This document shows positions 63,195 to 64,000 of a DNA stretch of 64,000 bases, in pieces. The position numbers and the translations under genes were made by a program. This DNA comes from Paraglaciecola mesophila. Lineage in GTDB: Bacteria; Pseudomonadota; Gammaproteobacteria; Enterobacterales; Alteromonadaceae. The first letter of the stretch is position 1, and every line of letters starts with the position of its first letter. The stretch covers positions 2,125,501 through 2,189,500 of the forward strand of contig NZ_CP047656.1 of NCBI RefSeq assembly GCF_009906955.1, written 5' to 3'. The notes under the pieces are model-generated. The model was not told the origin of the DNA. It made no database searches and was given only the letters and a program-made list of their open reading frames with translations.

Positions 63195-64000
63195 TTATTG
63201 CTGGCGCCTAATAGAACCACCAGCACGCTTCTCTGTGGCTTGGATCCATAAGCAAACCATAATGAGCAGCATACCGAACCAACCCAAGGGAGAAATGACT
63301 TCGCCAACAATCAGTACAGCCAGAATAGCCGCGACAACAGGCTCCATTAATGTAAGCAAAGACGCACTGCTTGCATTGATGTGCCTGAGACCATAGCCAA
63401 AGGCGATATAGCCCAATGTCATGGGGATTAGCGCCATATATACTGATACCAAGGCGTTGCCTGTAGAACTAAATAAATTATCGCCAGTAAAAAACAGTGA
63501 CGGTAGCAACAACAAGGCCCCTAGACCGAAAATGCCGCCCATAGCAGCTTGAGAGTGCACGCCGCTATCAATCATGGCCCGCGCCGCCCACGCATAACTC
63601 GCGTAGGTCAACCCCGCCAATAAACCTAAGGCAATCCCCCAAAATTGACGATGTTGCACTGTATGTGCAGTGCCTTGTCCTGCAACTTGCTCAGACACGT
63701 GCTCGGCTGCTTGCCCGAGCGACGACAAGTCGGGCATATGTGGCTCACCAAAAGCGAGTAAAGCGATGCCGATTAGGCCAATTACTACACTGCTTAACCA
63801 GCGTTTCGTTAGGGAAAGAGTCTTGTTAAAAAGATACTCCAACAAGGCAGCAAACAAAGGGGCACTGCCAATCGATACAACGGTACCTACCGCGACACCG
63901 GCCAAGCGCATCGAGCTATAAAACGCGAGTGGATAAATCGCTAGCGCTAACGCGCTCAATAGCAAAATATGCTTTTGCTGCACCAAACAAGCAAATTGCA
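63195..64000 (-). CDS. EamA/DMT-superfamily transporter, 5' part outside window
   Basis: The frame stays open to the right edge (codons before the TTG at 63986 read ...QFAC...), and only about nine of the usual ten helices are present, so the start is beyond 64000. Two EamA repeats are visible: the first (LALAIYPLAFYSSMRLAGVAVGTVVSIGSAPLFAALLEY, IGIALLAFGEP) and the second (ALLAGLTYASYAWAARAM ... MTLGYIAFGYGLRHINASSASLLTLMEPVVAAILAVLIVGE). The loop between them is unusually long and His/Gln-rich (SSLGQAAEHVSEQVAGQG). Probably an inner-membrane exporter of amino acids or metabolites; substrate unknown. Confidence 0.85.
   Translation of the reverse strand, partial: QFACLVQQKHILLLSALALAIYPLAFYSSMRLAGVAVGTVVSIGSAPLFAALLEYLFNKTLSLTKRWLSSVVIGLIGIALLAFGEPHMPDLSSLGQAAEHVSEQVAGQGTAHTVQHRQFWGIALGLLAGLTYASYAWAARAMIDSGVHSQAAMGGIFGLGALLLLPSLFFTGDNLFSSTGNALVSVYMALIPMTLGYIAFGYGLRHINASSASLLTLMEPVVAAILAVLIVGEVISPLGWFGMLLIMVCLWIQATEKRAGGSIRRQQ

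Overview
The window looks like a chromosome segment of a marine gammaproteobacterium of the Alteromonadales, most like Paraglaciecola/Glaciecola. This rests on the mix of sulfatases, PorA-type GH16 enzymes, many TonB-dependent receptors (TBDRs), VPxP-type CTERM proteins and the style of nadA, nlpI, yegD and topB; no database search was run.

Positions 1-30,610 form a polysaccharide-utilisation locus (PUL) for a sulfated red-algal galactan. A carrageenan or furcellaran type is favoured over agar or porphyran because one enzyme resembles GH82 iota-carrageenases, but this is inference. The leftward operon 5441->1 encodes a GH16 lipoprotein, two formylglycine sulfatases and an FG-GAP lipoprotein. 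Divergent from it run a TBDR and a surface lipoprotein that may act as its glycan-binding partner, followed by a large GH42/GH167-like lipoprotein. A second leftward operon (19323->14877) encodes a secreted CTERM-like protein, a beta-helix GH82-like enzyme and a second GH16. A FecI/FecR/FecA-type trio follows (20120-25351). The catabolic operon (28630->25431) holds a galactonate-dehydratase-like enolase-superfamily enzyme, an MFS sugar-acid transporter and an FCD-type GntR regulator, and a third sulfatase diverges from it. Together the genes suggest extracellular and surface depolymerisation and desulfation, TonB-driven uptake, and conversion of a galactonate-type sugar acid. An identical 12-mer, CATATGATGTTT, mostly inside a palindrome AAACAT-N3-ATGTTT, lies in five PUL promoter regions and nowhere else I noticed. 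The GntR protein is the natural candidate to bind it.

The right edge of the PUL is a truncated phage-type integrase beside tRNA-Ser(GGA), so the locus probably sits in a decayed genomic island. Core genes begin right after it: HAD phosphatase, nadA, a Sel1/HExxH protein, nlpI and cdd.

Positions 36.4-47.1 kb hold two tandem VPAP-CTERM paralogues, each behind a sigma-54-like promoter. After them comes a second ECF sigma/FecR/STN-TBDR trio, then a purple-acid-phosphatase-like enzyme, a YHYH-domain lipoprotein and a His-rich periplasmic protein. Positions 47.1-64 kb hold yegD, a nitroreductase gene split by a MITE, a mannitol 2-dehydrogenase with an NCS1 transporter, a Tat-exported PhoD-like phosphatase, topB, another VPAP-CTERM gene, an S9 peptidase, arsC and a partial EamA transporter.

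A MITE family (ends TACCAATTCCATTAAATAAT) is present as two near-complete copies (19770-20046, 50300-50562), a 52-bp end-to-end derivative (59254-59305) and two single-end remnants (14539, 54580).
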